NCBI GenBank assembly: GCA_947166345.1
Contig: CAMVDU010000008.1
Span: 1-64,000, forward strand
Source of the DNA: an uncultured Prevotellaceae bacterium
Lineage (GTDB): Bacteria > Bacteroidota > Bacteroidia > Bacteroidales > Bacteroidaceae
Reading direction: 5' to 3'
Length of the DNA: 64,000 nucleotides
Shown: positions 53,784 through 62,528 of the stretch, piece after piece
How positions within the stretch are numbered: position 1 is the first letter of the stretch
How the letters are laid out: every line of letters starts with the position of its first letter
The notes under the pieces: model-generated
What the model saw: the letters and a program-made list of their open reading frames with translations, nothing else
What the model was told of the DNA's origin: nothing
Databases searched by the model: none
Position numbers and translations under genes: made by a program

Positions 53784-54659
53784 ATGAAAAAGATTGTTTC
53801 TTCAACCATTATGGTTGTCACCGCTGCGCTGATGTTTTCGTGCGGCAACACCAATCCCAAAGTAAAGCTTAGAAATACTGTGGACTCTTTGAGTTATGCT
53901 TATGGTGTAAAGTATACTAATGGTCTTCGCGGTTATCTTGAACAGCAGGCTCATATCGATTCTATTTATATGAGTGAGTTCTATAAAGGTGTAATGGATG
54001 GCTTTAAGGCTGGTAATGACAAGAAGCGTAATGCTTATTATTGGGGTCTTCAAATAGGTCAGCGTGCCAATGAGATTCTTATGGAAAGGGATGCCGAGCT
54101 TACGTCTAAAGACTCTGTGCCTTTTCTGTCGCGTGATAAGTTCATAGCTGGTTTCATCAATGGTGCCAGAGAACAAGGTGTTCAGTTGGATTCTCGCCAG
54201 ATAGACTCACTGATTACTTTCATTGGTCAGAAGATAGCCAGCGATAATCGCGAGAAAGTATTGAATGAGAAGAAAAAAGCCAGCGTTGACTATATGACAA
54301 AGAAAGCCAAGACGGCAGGTATCAACAAGCTCCCTGGTGGCGTGCTCTATAAGGTCATCAAGCAGGGTTCTGGTAAGATTCCCACACTTGGTGCTGTTGT
54401 AAAAGTAAAGTATGAAGGTAAATTGCCAGATGGAACCGTTTTTGATACGACAGACAAACGTGGTGGCCAGCCTGCAGAGTTCCGTACTGATGGTGTGATT
54501 CCTGGTTGGACACAGGTGCTGACAAATATGCCTGTAGGTTCTGTTTGGCAGGTGTTTATTCCTCAGGAGCAAGCTTATGGTGAGAGAGGCTACTATAATA
54601 TCCCTCCCTATTCGGCATTGGAGTTTACAATGGAACTGGTCGATGTTGTCGAGCCTTAA
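53784..54659 (+). CDS. FKBP-type peptidyl-prolyl isomerase, lipoprotein (2 of 3)
   Basis: 291 residues. The lipoprotein signal ends in the lipobox LMFSC (Cys about 20). An N-terminal helical dimerisation domain (SLSYAYGVKYTNGLRGYL) and a C-terminal FKBP domain (VKVKYEGKLPDGTVFDTT, IPGWTQVLTNMPVGSVWQVFIPQEQAYGERG) follow. It should sit on the outer membrane facing the periplasm, helping outer-membrane or secreted proteins to fold. 14 bp after the first FKBP gene. Confidence 0.94.
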   Translation: MKKIVSSTIMVVTAALMFSCGNTNPKVKLRNTVDSLSYAYGVKYTNGLRGYLEQQAHIDSIYMSEFYKGVMDGFKAGNDKKRNAYYWGLQIGQRANEILMERDAELTSKDSVPFLSRDKFIAGFINGAREQGVQLDSRQIDSLITFIGQKIASDNREKVLNEKKKASVDYMTKKAKTAGINKLPGGVLYKVIKQGSGKIPTLGAVVKVKYEGKLPDGTVFDTTDKRGGQPAEFRTDGVIPGWTQVLTNMPVGSVWQVFIPQEQAYGERGYYNIPPYSALEFTMELVDVVEP

Positions 54660-54674
54660 ACAAATCATGATAAT

Positions 54675-55580
54675 ATGAAAAAGTCTTTGTTTCTTTTAGC
54701 TCTGGCCATTGTTGCTAGTGCTTCATTAACTCCCGCTGCGGCAGGAAAGAAAAAGGATAAGAAAAAGCAAGAACACTGTGCTGAAGCATGTTGTCAGCCT
54801 GTGCAGTTGTTGAGTTCGAGTGATTCTGCCAGCTATGCAGCAGGTCAGGCAATGACAGAGGGTCTGATTCCCTATCTGACGCAGCGTCTGAACGTCGATA
54901 CGGCATATATGGCTGACTTTGTCAAAGGTTTCCGTGAGGCAATAGATAAGGCCGATGACCCTGCAGCGAAGGCTCGTATCGCAGGTATGCAGATTGCCGA
55001 TCAGGTGTTAAGCGGTATTTTCCCTCAGGCTGCAGCTGATTTCTCTGAAACCCCAGATTCCATCACCAAGCAGTTGTTCGTACGCGGTTTTACCGATATC
55101 CTCCTGAACGACACTACTGTAATGACGCAGCAGAAGGCACAGGAGTTGTTTAATACCAAGCGTGAGGCAGCCAAGACCTTGAAGATAGAAAAAGCCACAG
55201 CGGCTGGTCGTCAATTCCTGGCAGAAAACGCTCTGAAGGAAGGTGTTATCACCACTCCCAGTGGTCTGCAGTACAAGGTGCTGACGCAAGGAACGGGTGA
55301 TGTGCCCCAGAAGACTGACAAGGTGAAAGTGCACTACGAGGGTCGTCTTATCGATGGTACCGTCTTCGACGCTTCCACCAAGCATGGTACTGAGCCAGCC
55401 ACTTTCCGTGCCGATCAGGTTATCAAAGGATGGACTGAGGCCCTGACAATGATGCCCGTAGGATCGAAATGGGAACTCTATATTCCCCAGAATCTGGCCT
55501 ATGGCGAGCGTCAGGCCGGACAGATTCCTCCATACTCTACGCTTATCTTCCAGGTAGAGCTGCTTGGTATCGAAAAATAA
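54675..55580 (+). CDS. FKBP-type peptidyl-prolyl isomerase, exported (3 of 3)
   Basis: 301 residues. Signal peptide MKKSLFLLALAIVASASLTPAAA, then a very basic stretch (GKKKDKKKQ) and two cysteine pairs in HCAEACCQP. Helical dimerisation domain with SASYAAGQAMTEGLIPYL and C-terminal FKBP domain (VKVHYEGRLIDGTVFDAS, KGWTEALTMMPVGSKWELYIPQNLAYGERQ). Periplasmic. Six bases separate it from the next gene. Confidence 0.94.
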   Translation: MKKSLFLLALAIVASASLTPAAAGKKKDKKKQEHCAEACCQPVQLLSSSDSASYAAGQAMTEGLIPYLTQRLNVDTAYMADFVKGFREAIDKADDPAAKARIAGMQIADQVLSGIFPQAAADFSETPDSITKQLFVRGFTDILLNDTTVMTQQKAQELFNTKREAAKTLKIEKATAAGRQFLAENALKEGVITTPSGLQYKVLTQGTGDVPQKTDKVKVHYEGRLIDGTVFDASTKHGTEPATFRADQVIKGWTEALTMMPVGSKWELYIPQNLAYGERQAGQIPPYSTLIFQVELLGIEK

Positions 55581-55586
55581 AACGAT

Positions 55587-57338
55587 ATGACGAATCCGTT
55601 TGATTTGAAGCAACAGATGGGACGTTTCGACAGCTGCTATCCTACGGCTGACGAGCGTCCCATTATTGGTATTACTGGTAACTATGGTGAGCTGACGTGT
55701 AAGCTCGGTGAGGGATACTACAAGCAGGTGGAGGCTGCAGGTGGCGTGCCTGTCATCATTCCGCCATCTGCTGATCAACACACGCTGATCAACACGCTCA
55801 ACAGTATCGATGCCCTACTTCTCAGTGGTGGTGCCGATATCAACCCCTTGTATTGTGGAGAGGAACCAGAGCCGAAGTTAGGTAATATCAATGATGAACG
55901 CGATCTGCCAGAGTTGCTCATCACTCGTTTGGCCTATCGTCGGCAGATACCCATTTTGGGCATCTGTCGTGGTATCCAGACCCTGGCTGTTGCCCTTGAA
56001 GGCAGTGTTCATCAGGACATCAGTGCCATTGCTTCAATCAAACACTCGCAGGATGCTGGTCGTGATGTGGCAACACATCATGTCATCATCGATGAAGACT
56101 CCACCTTATATCATATTTACAAGGATGCGGAGCTATCATCCTCTGCTCTCAGCGTTAACTCCTTCCATCATCAAGCTGTTCATGAACCTGGTCCTCACCT
56201 GCGTGTCACGGCTCATGCCAACGATGGTATCATCGAGGCCGTAGAGAGTAGTGAGCACAAACCAATTATGGGTGTTCAGTGGCATCCGGAATGTTTGGGT
56301 AAAGAGGGTCTGCCCTTGTTCCGTTGGCTGGTTGATGAGGCACGCTGTTTTCGTGAGACGAAGCGTGTCCACCAGCATATCATCACCCTTGATACACATT
56401 GTGACACGCCGATGCTCTTTCCGCAAGGTATAGACTTTGCACAGCGCGATGACCGTATATTAGTGGACTTACATAAGATGACAGAAGGCCGACTAGATGC
56501 TACTATCATGGTGGCCTATCTGCCACAGGAATTCTCTAAGGCACCAACGACCCTCTCTCCCTGTGCTTATGCCGATGATATCTTTGACAAAATCGAAGCT
56601 ATCGCAGCCCAAAACAGTCAATATCTGGCTGTTGCCCGTACTCCCGATGCATTGTGGCAGAACAAACGACAAGGTCGTAAGTCAATCATGCTGGGTATCG
56701 AGAATGGACTGGCATTGGAGGGGCAGCTCTCAAACGTACAGCACTTTGCCAATCGTGGCATTGTCTATATCACCCTCTGTCATAATGGTGATAATGACTT
56801 GTGCGATTCAGCCCGCGGTACGAAGACACATGGTGGCATGAGCGACTTCGGACGTGAGGTGATTCAGGAGATGAACCGCTTGGGGCTGATGGTTGACCTC
56901 AGTCATGCGGCAGAGACGAGTTTCTATGATGCACTGGATATCAGCAGCACACCCATTGTGTGCAGTCACTCGTCGGCACGAGCTCTTTGTGACCACCCTC
57001 GCAATCTTACCGATGATCAGATGCGGGCACTGGCTCAGAAGGGTGGCGTCTGCCAGATAACCCTCTATCCTGGGTTCCTGCGTATGGATGAAAAGGCATC
57101 GATCCTCGATGCGATGGCCCATCTGGATCATGCTATTCAGGTGATGGGCATTGATCATGTAGGACTGGGTACCGACTTCGATGGTGACGGAGGTGTGCCA
57201 GGACTGGCTGATGCCTCCGAACTAACTAATTACACCCGTCAGCTTCTCCTTCGTCGTTATAGCGAGGAAGATATCCAGAGGCTTTGGGGTGGTAACTTCC
57301 TGCGTGTCATGCGTCAGGTACAAGCAATAAGAAAATGA
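55587..57338 (+). CDS. Fusion of a C26 glutamine-amidotransferase-like peptidase and an M19 dipeptidase
   Basis: 583 residues. The N-terminal part (about 1-250) is a class-I amidotransferase/gamma-glutamyl hydrolase: PIIGITGNYGE, LLLSGGADINPLYCG, the nucleophile Cys in PILGICRGIQTLAVALEG and the His/Glu pair in GVQWHPECLG. The C-terminal part (about 265-580) is a membrane-dipeptidase-like zinc enzyme: LDTHCDTPML (HxD), LMVDLSHAAETSF, VCSHSSARALCDHPRNLTDDQM and HVGLGTDFDGDGG. Neither half has a signal peptide. Together they could remove gamma-glutamyl groups and then split the resulting dipeptides; this coupling is inference. It overlaps the next gene by 4 bp (ATGA). Confidence 0.9.
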   Translation: MTNPFDLKQQMGRFDSCYPTADERPIIGITGNYGELTCKLGEGYYKQVEAAGGVPVIIPPSADQHTLINTLNSIDALLLSGGADINPLYCGEEPEPKLGNINDERDLPELLITRLAYRRQIPILGICRGIQTLAVALEGSVHQDISAIASIKHSQDAGRDVATHHVIIDEDSTLYHIYKDAELSSSALSVNSFHHQAVHEPGPHLRVTAHANDGIIEAVESSEHKPIMGVQWHPECLGKEGLPLFRWLVDEARCFRETKRVHQHIITLDTHCDTPMLFPQGIDFAQRDDRILVDLHKMTEGRLDATIMVAYLPQEFSKAPTTLSPCAYADDIFDKIEAIAAQNSQYLAVARTPDALWQNKRQGRKSIMLGIENGLALEGQLSNVQHFANRGIVYITLCHNGDNDLCDSARGTKTHGGMSDFGREVIQEMNRLGLMVDLSHAAETSFYDALDISSTPIVCSHSSARALCDHPRNLTDDQMRALAQKGGVCQITLYPGFLRMDEKASILDAMAHLDHAIQVMGIDHVGLGTDFDGDGGVPGLADASELTNYTRQLLLRRYSEEDIQRLWGGNFLRVMRQVQAIRK

Positions 57339-58336
57339 AACAAAAAGACTTTATACTGATAGCTTTTGGGTTGCTTATGATGGCCTGTGGTGGTACCCAG
57401 AAGAATACACAGTCAGAAGCAGCCCCAGTAGCAGAAGAGGTGGCACTTGTGGGTCCTACTTTCTCTGCCGACTCTGCCTTTGCTTTCTGTGAAACTCAGT
57501 GTGCCTTCGGTCCTCGTACCATGAACAGCGAGGCCCATGAGCGTTGTGGCGCTTGGATAGCGAATAAGTTTCAGAGCTATGGCCTCGACGTTATCGAACA
57601 GCGTGCTTCGCTAAAAGGCTATGACGGTACGATGCTGCAAAGCAACAATATCATTGCACAGTACCGCCCGGAAAAGCAAGACCGCATTCTCATCTGTGCT
57701 CATTGGGACAGTCGTCCCTGGGCTGACAACGATCCCGACTCTGTCAACTGGCATACCCCCATTATGGCTGCCAACGATGGTGCCAGCGGTGTGGCCGTGA
57801 TGCTTGAGTTAGCGCGTCTTCTGAATAGTCAGGATACCCAGATTAATTCATCTGTGGGAATTGACTTCATCTGCTTCGATGCCGAGGATTGGGGTGAACC
57901 ACAGTGGGTAATATCTGAGACCGACGAGAACACTTGGGCTCTAGGTTCCCAGTATTGGGCCGCTCATCTGCACCGACCTGGTTATAAGGCCCGTTATGGC
58001 ATCCTCCTTGATATGGTGGGAGGACAGGGAGCCCGTTTCTTCAAGGAAAGTTACTCACAGCATTATGCACGTGCTATTGTAGAGCGTGTATGGAAAGCAA
58101 GTACTACAGTAGGCTTCAGCAGTTACTTCCCCGATCAGGAAGGTGGTGGTATCAACGACGACCACGTGGCTGTCAACGAGGTGGCACACATTCCTTGTAT
58201 AGACATCATCCACCACAACCCGCATGGTGGCTTTGGTCCCACATGGCACACCATCAACGACGATATGCGCCATATTGACCGTACCACGCTCAAGGCTGTT
58301 GGTCAGACTTTGGTGCAAGTGCTCTATTCTGAATGA
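57335..58336 (+). CDS. M28-family metallopeptidase / glutaminyl cyclase-like lipoprotein
   Basis: 333 residues. Lipobox LLMMAC (Cys about 18). M28 fold with zinc ligands in ILICAHWDSRPWADND, AANDGASGVAVMLELARLL, CFDAEDWGE and DDHVAVNEVAHIPCIDIIHHNPHGGFGPTWHTINDDM. The WGEPQ and HNP elements are typical of bacterial glutaminyl-peptide cyclotransferases, so it may cyclise N-terminal glutamine rather than hydrolyse peptides. Envelope-located. Translation is coupled to the upstream C26-M19 fusion. Confidence 0.9.
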   Translation: MKQKDFILIAFGLLMMACGGTQKNTQSEAAPVAEEVALVGPTFSADSAFAFCETQCAFGPRTMNSEAHERCGAWIANKFQSYGLDVIEQRASLKGYDGTMLQSNNIIAQYRPEKQDRILICAHWDSRPWADNDPDSVNWHTPIMAANDGASGVAVMLELARLLNSQDTQINSSVGIDFICFDAEDWGEPQWVISETDENTWALGSQYWAAHLHRPGYKARYGILLDMVGGQGARFFKESYSQHYARAIVERVWKASTTVGFSSYFPDQEGGGINDDHVAVNEVAHIPCIDIIHHNPHGGFGPTWHTINDDMRHIDRTTLKAVGQTLVQVLYSE

Positions 58337-58398
58337 CCTGAAACCAGTTTATCTAGTACAACTAGGAACAACAATAAAAGACCTAAAACCTACAACCT

Positions 58399-60477
58399 AT
58401 GATTAACAAACAACTCCTACAACCCGAGAGCATTGTCGTCATCGGCGGCTCCAACAATGTACATAAGCCTGGTGGCGCTGTGGTGCGTAACCTCCTCAGT
58501 GGTGGTTTTCAGGGTACGTTGCGTATCGTTAACCCCAAGGAGGATGAAGTGCAGGGCATCAAAGCTTTCCATGATGCGAAAGAGCTGCCACCAACCGATT
58601 TGGCAATTCTTGTCGTTGCAGCAAAGTTTTGTCCGCAGTATGTTGAACTGCTGGCAAAAGAAAAACAGGTACGTGCTTTTATCATCATCTCGGCAGGTTT
58701 TGGTGAGGAGACCCATGAAGGAGCCTTGCTGGAACAGCAGATACTCGACACCTGTGAGCAGTATGGTTGTGCCCTCATCGGCCCCAACTGCATTGGCCTG
58801 TTGACGCGCTGGCATCACTCCGTATTTACCAAGCCCATCCCCAACCTCAATCCCAAAGGTGTCGATTTCATCTCAGGTTCTGGTGCTACGGCTGTATTTA
58901 TCCTTGAAAGCGCTGTCACCAAGGGCTTGCCGTTCAACAGTGTCTGGTCTATCGGCAATGGCAAACAGATTGGCATCGAGACGGTGCTGGAGTATATGGA
59001 CGAGAACTTCAACCCCGATACTGATTCGTTGGTGAAGTTGCTTTATATCGAGAATATTGCCGATCCTGATAAACTGTTATATCACGCCACCTCTCTCATC
59101 AAGAAAGGCTGTCGCATTGCCGCTATCAAGGCTGGCTCATCAGATGCCGGCAGTCGTGCAGCCAGCAGTCATACGGGTGCTATTGCCTCAAGCGACTCGG
59201 CAGTAGAGGCCCTGTTCCGTAAGGCCGGTATTGTACGCTGTTTCTCACGCGAGGAGCTCACCACGGTGGGTTGCATCTTCACCTTACCTCGCTTTACAGG
59301 TAAGAACTTTGCTATCGTGACCCATGCAGGCGGTCCTGGTGTGATGCTCACCGATGCCCTGTCGAAGGGTGGCATGAAAGTGCCAGTCATCAGTGGTCCT
59401 AAGGCCGATGAGTTGAAAGAGCAGCTGTTCCCTGGTTCATCGGTGGCTAATCCCATTGACATTCTGGCTACAGGCACCCCAGAACATCTGGGCATCGCCA
59501 TTGACTACTGTGAGAAGCATTTCAAGGATATCGACGCTATTATGGTTATTTTCGGCACACCAGGTCTGGTGAAGGTTTATGAGACCTACGATGTGCTTCA
59601 TAAGAAGATACTTAGCTGTAAGAAGCCTATTTTCCCCATCCTACCTAGTGTGAATACAGCAGGCCCTGAGGTTCAGGAATTCCTGAGTCGGGGACATGTG
59701 AACTTCTCTGACGAGGTGACACTGGCAACGGCGCTCACACAGATTATGAAAACACCAGAGCCAGCCGACCAGACCATCAGCCTGCAGGGAGTTGACGTGC
59801 CTCGTATCAGAAGGATTATTGAGAGCCTACCCCCGACCCCTCCCGAAGGGAAGGGAGGTTATATTGAGCCCATGCACGTACACGAGCTACTTGCTGCTGC
59901 TGGCATCCCCACGGTTCCCGAGTTCGTGAGTGCCAAGAAGGAAGAGGTCTGTGCCTTTGCCGAGAAGTGTGGCTATCCCGTGGTGGCTAAGGTTGTGGGA
60001 CCTGTGCATAAGAGTGATGTGGGTGGTGTGGCCTTGAACATCCGTTCGAAGGAGGTGCTCAGTGCCGAGTTCGACCGTATGATGCAGATACCCGATGCCA
60101 CCGCCGTGATGGTGCAGAAGATGATCAAGGGCACCGAACTATTTATCGGCGCCAAGTATGAGACGCGTTTTGGTCATGTGGTGCTCTGCGGTCTTGGTGG
60201 CATCTTCGTCGAGGTGCTCAAGGATGTGTCATCGGGTCTGGCACCGTTGTCTATGGCCGAGGCTGAGAATATGATCCACTCGTTGCGCGGCTATAAGATA
60301 CTACAAGGTACGCGCGGACAGAAAGGCATCAACGTGCGCCGCTATGCCGAGATCATCGTACGTCTCAGCACCCTGCTCCGCTTTGCCACCGAGATTAAGG
60401 AAATGGACATCAACCCGCTGCTGGCCGATGATAACGACGTCATTGCTGTCGATGCCCGCATCCTGGTAGAGAAATAG
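58399..60477 (+). CDS. ADP-forming acyl-CoA (acetyl-CoA) synthetase, fused alpha-beta
   Basis: 692 residues. CoA-binding Rossmann domain (about 1-130, IVVIGGSNNVHKPGGAVVRNLL), succinyl-CoA-synthetase-like flavodoxin domains with the phospho-histidine segment AASSHTGAIASSDSAVEALF (about 255-270), and an ATP-grasp domain (about 490-690: GYPVVAKVVGPVHKSDVGGVALNI, GGIFVEVLKDVSS, EMDINPLL). It makes ATP from acyl-CoA, ADP and Pi, giving acetate or another acid. The inter-domain linker (about 476-489) contains LPPTPPEGKGG encoded by a GGGAAGGG/CCCTCCC repeat. It ends the FKBP-containing plus-strand series. Confidence 0.92.
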   Translation: MINKQLLQPESIVVIGGSNNVHKPGGAVVRNLLSGGFQGTLRIVNPKEDEVQGIKAFHDAKELPPTDLAILVVAAKFCPQYVELLAKEKQVRAFIIISAGFGEETHEGALLEQQILDTCEQYGCALIGPNCIGLLTRWHHSVFTKPIPNLNPKGVDFISGSGATAVFILESAVTKGLPFNSVWSIGNGKQIGIETVLEYMDENFNPDTDSLVKLLYIENIADPDKLLYHATSLIKKGCRIAAIKAGSSDAGSRAASSHTGAIASSDSAVEALFRKAGIVRCFSREELTTVGCIFTLPRFTGKNFAIVTHAGGPGVMLTDALSKGGMKVPVISGPKADELKEQLFPGSSVANPIDILATGTPEHLGIAIDYCEKHFKDIDAIMVIFGTPGLVKVYETYDVLHKKILSCKKPIFPILPSVNTAGPEVQEFLSRGHVNFSDEVTLATALTQIMKTPEPADQTISLQGVDVPRIRRIIESLPPTPPEGKGGYIEPMHVHELLAAAGIPTVPEFVSAKKEEVCAFAEKCGYPVVAKVVGPVHKSDVGGVALNIRSKEVLSAEFDRMMQIPDATAVMVQKMIKGTELFIGAKYETRFGHVVLCGLGGIFVEVLKDVSSGLAPLSMAEAENMIHSLRGYKILQGTRGQKGINVRRYAEIIVRLSTLLRFATEIKEMDINPLLADDNDVIAVDARILVEK
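59827..59858. repeat. CCCCTCCC-GAA-GGGAAGGG repeat within coding sequence
   Basis: A short inverted repeat of C- and G-runs around CGAAGG sits exactly at the linker between two domains of the acyl-CoA synthetase. It resembles an intergenic repeat common in Bacteroidota (recalled), here read through in frame. Confidence 0.6.
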
Positions 60478-60594
60478 CGAGTGACGTTCGTCGCGAGAAA
60501 CGAGGAACTTGGTGAAGTTCCATTTGATGTCACAAACTGGCATAATTGAAAAATTGAAAAATTGAACTCCGCTGAAAATACGCTGAAAACGTAA

Positions 60595-60620
60595 AAGAGC
60601 ACCACCTTAGTGATGCTCTT
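60595..60620. terminator. Hairpin terminator, probably bidirectional
   Basis: AAGAGCA (60595-60601) pairs with TGCTCTT (60614-60620), flanked by A-rich and T-rich sequence. It lies between the acyl-CoA synthetase and the convergent muramidase-like gene. Confidence 0.7.
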
Positions 60621-60630
60621 CTTACAAAAC

Positions 60631-61086
60631 TTACTTACCTGCTTTCTTGCGATTACTTTGGTTGTGGGTGTCTACAGCCTCCCACGCCTTCATAAACAAG
60701 GCCCTGTCTATTTTCATCCTGCTTTCCTGCCAAGCCATTGCTGACACAAGAACAAAGATGTCGTCGAAGTCGTGCCAGTGCATGGGCTTTTTCTTGTCAT
60801 AATCTTCGAGATTCTTTTCCATCGTTGACTCAACAAACTTCACGTAGGCATCCTGCGTTTCGTCGGGGTACCATCGTCTCACGATTTTATCCACAGTGTT
60901 GAAACTGCTTTTGATGTAGTTCTGAATCAGCTTTATGGCTGCTCTCAAACCATTGACGACAGTATCGAACTCTTCGAACGTATCATCTTTCTTGTTTTCG
61001 GTAATCTTACCGACCCATCTTGATTTGCCAAACTTAATGTTCAGCGGGTTGTTGTTTCTGCAACCTCTTGTTTGATTTTCATTCAT
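60631..61086 (-). CDS. Phage P5-like muramidase/structural protein
   Basis: 151 residues. The opening TRGCRNNNPLNIKFGKSRWVGK and FDTVVNGLRAAIKLIQNYI closely follow the pattern RGxRNNNPxNI..W.G found in the phage structural protein P5/lysozyme-like family, in which the asparagine-rich loop belongs to the peptidoglycan-cleaving fold. No signal peptide. In Bacteroidota an amidase usually accompanies HU-like and smalltalk genes; this protein may fill that position (inference). It lies within the inverted-repeat-bounded cassette. Confidence 0.75.
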   Translation of the reverse strand: MNENQTRGCRNNNPLNIKFGKSRWVGKITENKKDDTFEEFDTVVNGLRAAIKLIQNYIKSSFNTVDKIVRRWYPDETQDAYVKFVESTMEKNLEDYDKKKPMHWHDFDDIFVLVSAMAWQESRMKIDRALFMKAWEAVDTHNQSNRKKAGK

Positions 61087-61516
61087 AGTCTTAACTAATA
61101 TCGTTTACAAGTTTTTCAATATGTCAGGTACCAGTCCCCTGACATGACATAAGTTGTTAATAATTTCATATATCGTATGCGCATACTTTAGTTCAATTTT
61201 TCAATTTTTCAATTATACAAAATGGGGCTTTTGGCTTTATAATAATATATATATATTATTATAAGTCTTGGATTTTCAAATCCTAAAATTGTAAAATTGA
61301 ATAATTGAATAATTGAATTATTAAAATCCATACCTTCATTTTGTACGATCTAAAAACGTCAAACATCACTTTTCGGCGGCGAAGGTACAACGAAAAGTGC
61401 AAACAAAAAAAAAAAAACAAAAAATTGTTAAACGGAAAGGAAGTAAGGATTTTTTAACACATGAAGCCCTTGTTCACGTGCTGCCGACACACTTTTTAAC
61501 ACTTCTACGAGTACGG
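61087..61516. other. AT-rich intergenic region with palindromes
   Basis: No gene is visible. It holds a hairpin ATGTCAGG (61121-61128)/CCTGACAT (61138-61145), a partial copy of the cassette's terminal repeat (61191-61216), and a perfect 28-bp AT-only palindrome at 61237-61264, followed by AATTGAATAATTG iterations. No promoter was recognised for the muramidase-like gene. Confidence 0.75.
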
Positions 61517-61642
61517 CTACTCGTCCTCGCCGTGCTTCTTCGCTTCCATGTAGGACAGTGCACTGCGCACTATCCAGCCCATGATGAAGCCTGCCAAAAG
61601 TGCATTCAGGGCAATGATGATGGTATTGCCACAACTAACCAT
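61517..61642 (-). CDS. 41-aa single-span membrane peptide
   Basis: The peptide starts MVSCGNTIIIALNALLAGF and continues with a hydrophobic helix to about residue 28, then a polar, charged tail ending HGEDE. The start is chosen because a TATCTTTG promoter box lies 4 bp upstream; the frame is open to 61777, but that part crosses the box and a repeat array. I do not recognise a family. The position beside HU-like and muramidase-like genes recalls small membrane or holin-like proteins of phage-derived modules. Confidence 0.55.
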   Translation of the reverse strand: MVSCGNTIIIALNALLAGFIMGWIVRSALSYMEAKKHGEDE

Positions 61643-61646
61643 GGCA

Positions 61647-61654
61647 CAAAGATA
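61647..61654 (-). promoter_or_regulatory. -7 box before the 41-aa peptide
   Basis: TATCTTTG on the minus strand, 4 bp before the ATG. No TTTG is found at the expected distance upstream, so the assignment is tentative. Confidence 0.5.
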
Positions 61655-61736
61655 GCAAAAAATCGCGAGAACGGGACGTAGTATGTGAATAGAAGTTAAA
61701 AGAACCGACGCGCACGCACGCCGTCTTCGATGCGTC

Positions 61737-61824
61737 GGGCGCCCCTCATTGGCAATACGAGCGTCCCTCATTGGCAATAGGAGCGTCCTTTATTGGCAAT
61801 AGGAATATATATGGCAAAGGGTGG
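61737..61824. repeat. 22-bp-period array, three clear units and a fourth weak one
   Basis: ATTGGCAATA occurs at 61748, 61770 and 61792, exactly 22 bp apart; GAGCGTCC heads the units at 61759 and 61781. The unit at 61803 keeps only GGCAAAGG. It lies in the divergent gap upstream of the HU-like promoter. Confidence 0.9.
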
Positions 61825-61859
61825 TAATTCTAAAAATTTGTAAAAACGGGGTGGCGATT

Positions 61860-61891
61860 TTTGGCAGGGCACGGCAAAGGCGGTAATTTTG
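61860..61891 (+). promoter_or_regulatory. Promoter of the HU-like gene
   Basis: TTTG (61860-61863) and TAATTTTG (61884-61891), spacing 20 bp, 47 bp before the start codon. Confidence 0.82.
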
Positions 61892-61938
61892 CATCGTACT
61901 TTTTAACTTTATTGTCTAACTTCTAAATTTTGTTTGTT

Positions 61939-62463
61939 ATGTCTAGAATGAAAACCCCTGCGGCTGGTATTCAATTCCTGTATGGAAAGTACCAGAACAA
62001 AAATGACAAGAACGAGAAGGCCTACAACAAGTGGTATGGCCGCGCCGTTATCCTGTCAACCCTCGACACGGACGATGTCGCCCAGCACATGATGGAGCAC
62101 GGTTGCGTCTATGGCACCGATGTCATCAAGGGTGTGCTTGAGAAGTTCTACGACTGCGCCGTGGAACTGCTGTTCCAGAATCGTCGTGTGAAGATGAACG
62201 GTCTCGGTACCCTGTGCATGGGTCTTGTAACGACTGGTGCAGAGAGCGAGAGCGAGTTCGGTCCCAAGAACATCGAGAAGGCTCGTATTTACCTGCTGCC
62301 CGATGCAACCACCGACCAGCAGCTGAGCGGTGCAAAGCTCCGTTCGCGTATGAACTTCTCGGGCAGCGCCACTTCTAGCTTCGTCAACCTCGACAATTTT
62401 GAGGGTGGCAGTGGTGGTAGCGGCGGCGGCGGTCTGACGCCGGTGGAGCCTGACAACCCCTAA
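61939..62463 (+). CDS. HU-like DNA-binding protein with Gly-rich tail
   Basis: 174 residues from the ATG at 61939 (MSRMKTPAAGIQFLYGKY); a TTG three codons earlier is less likely. The fold is that of the Bacteroidota HU/IHF-like family: EHGCVYGTDVIKGVLEKFYDCAVELLFQNRRVKMNGLGTLCMGL corresponds to HU helices plus the start of the beta-arm. The tail (about 155-174) is Gly/Ser-rich (GGSGGSGGGG) and ends in VEPDNP. Such proteins usually precede smalltalk genes (recalled), as here. Confidence 0.88.
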   Translation: MSRMKTPAAGIQFLYGKYQNKNDKNEKAYNKWYGRAVILSTLDTDDVAQHMMEHGCVYGTDVIKGVLEKFYDCAVELLFQNRRVKMNGLGTLCMGLVTTGAESESEFGPKNIEKARIYLLPDATTDQQLSGAKLRSRMNFSGSATSSFVNLDNFEGGSGGSGGGGLTPVEPDNP

Positions 62464-62528
62464 AAATTAGTCCCTCTCTCTCCAACGGGGAGAGGGTCTT
62501 ATTTATTAACTAAACATCAAAATGCACT

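Noticed and set aside
61470..61490. A third parS-like site (TTGTTCACGTGCTG)
   Set aside because: Only the CACGTG core and one half-site match; the other half does not.
61643..61777. Longer form of the 41-aa membrane peptide
   Set aside because: The upstream extension crosses the -7 promoter box and a 22-bp repeat array and is Arg-rich without pattern.
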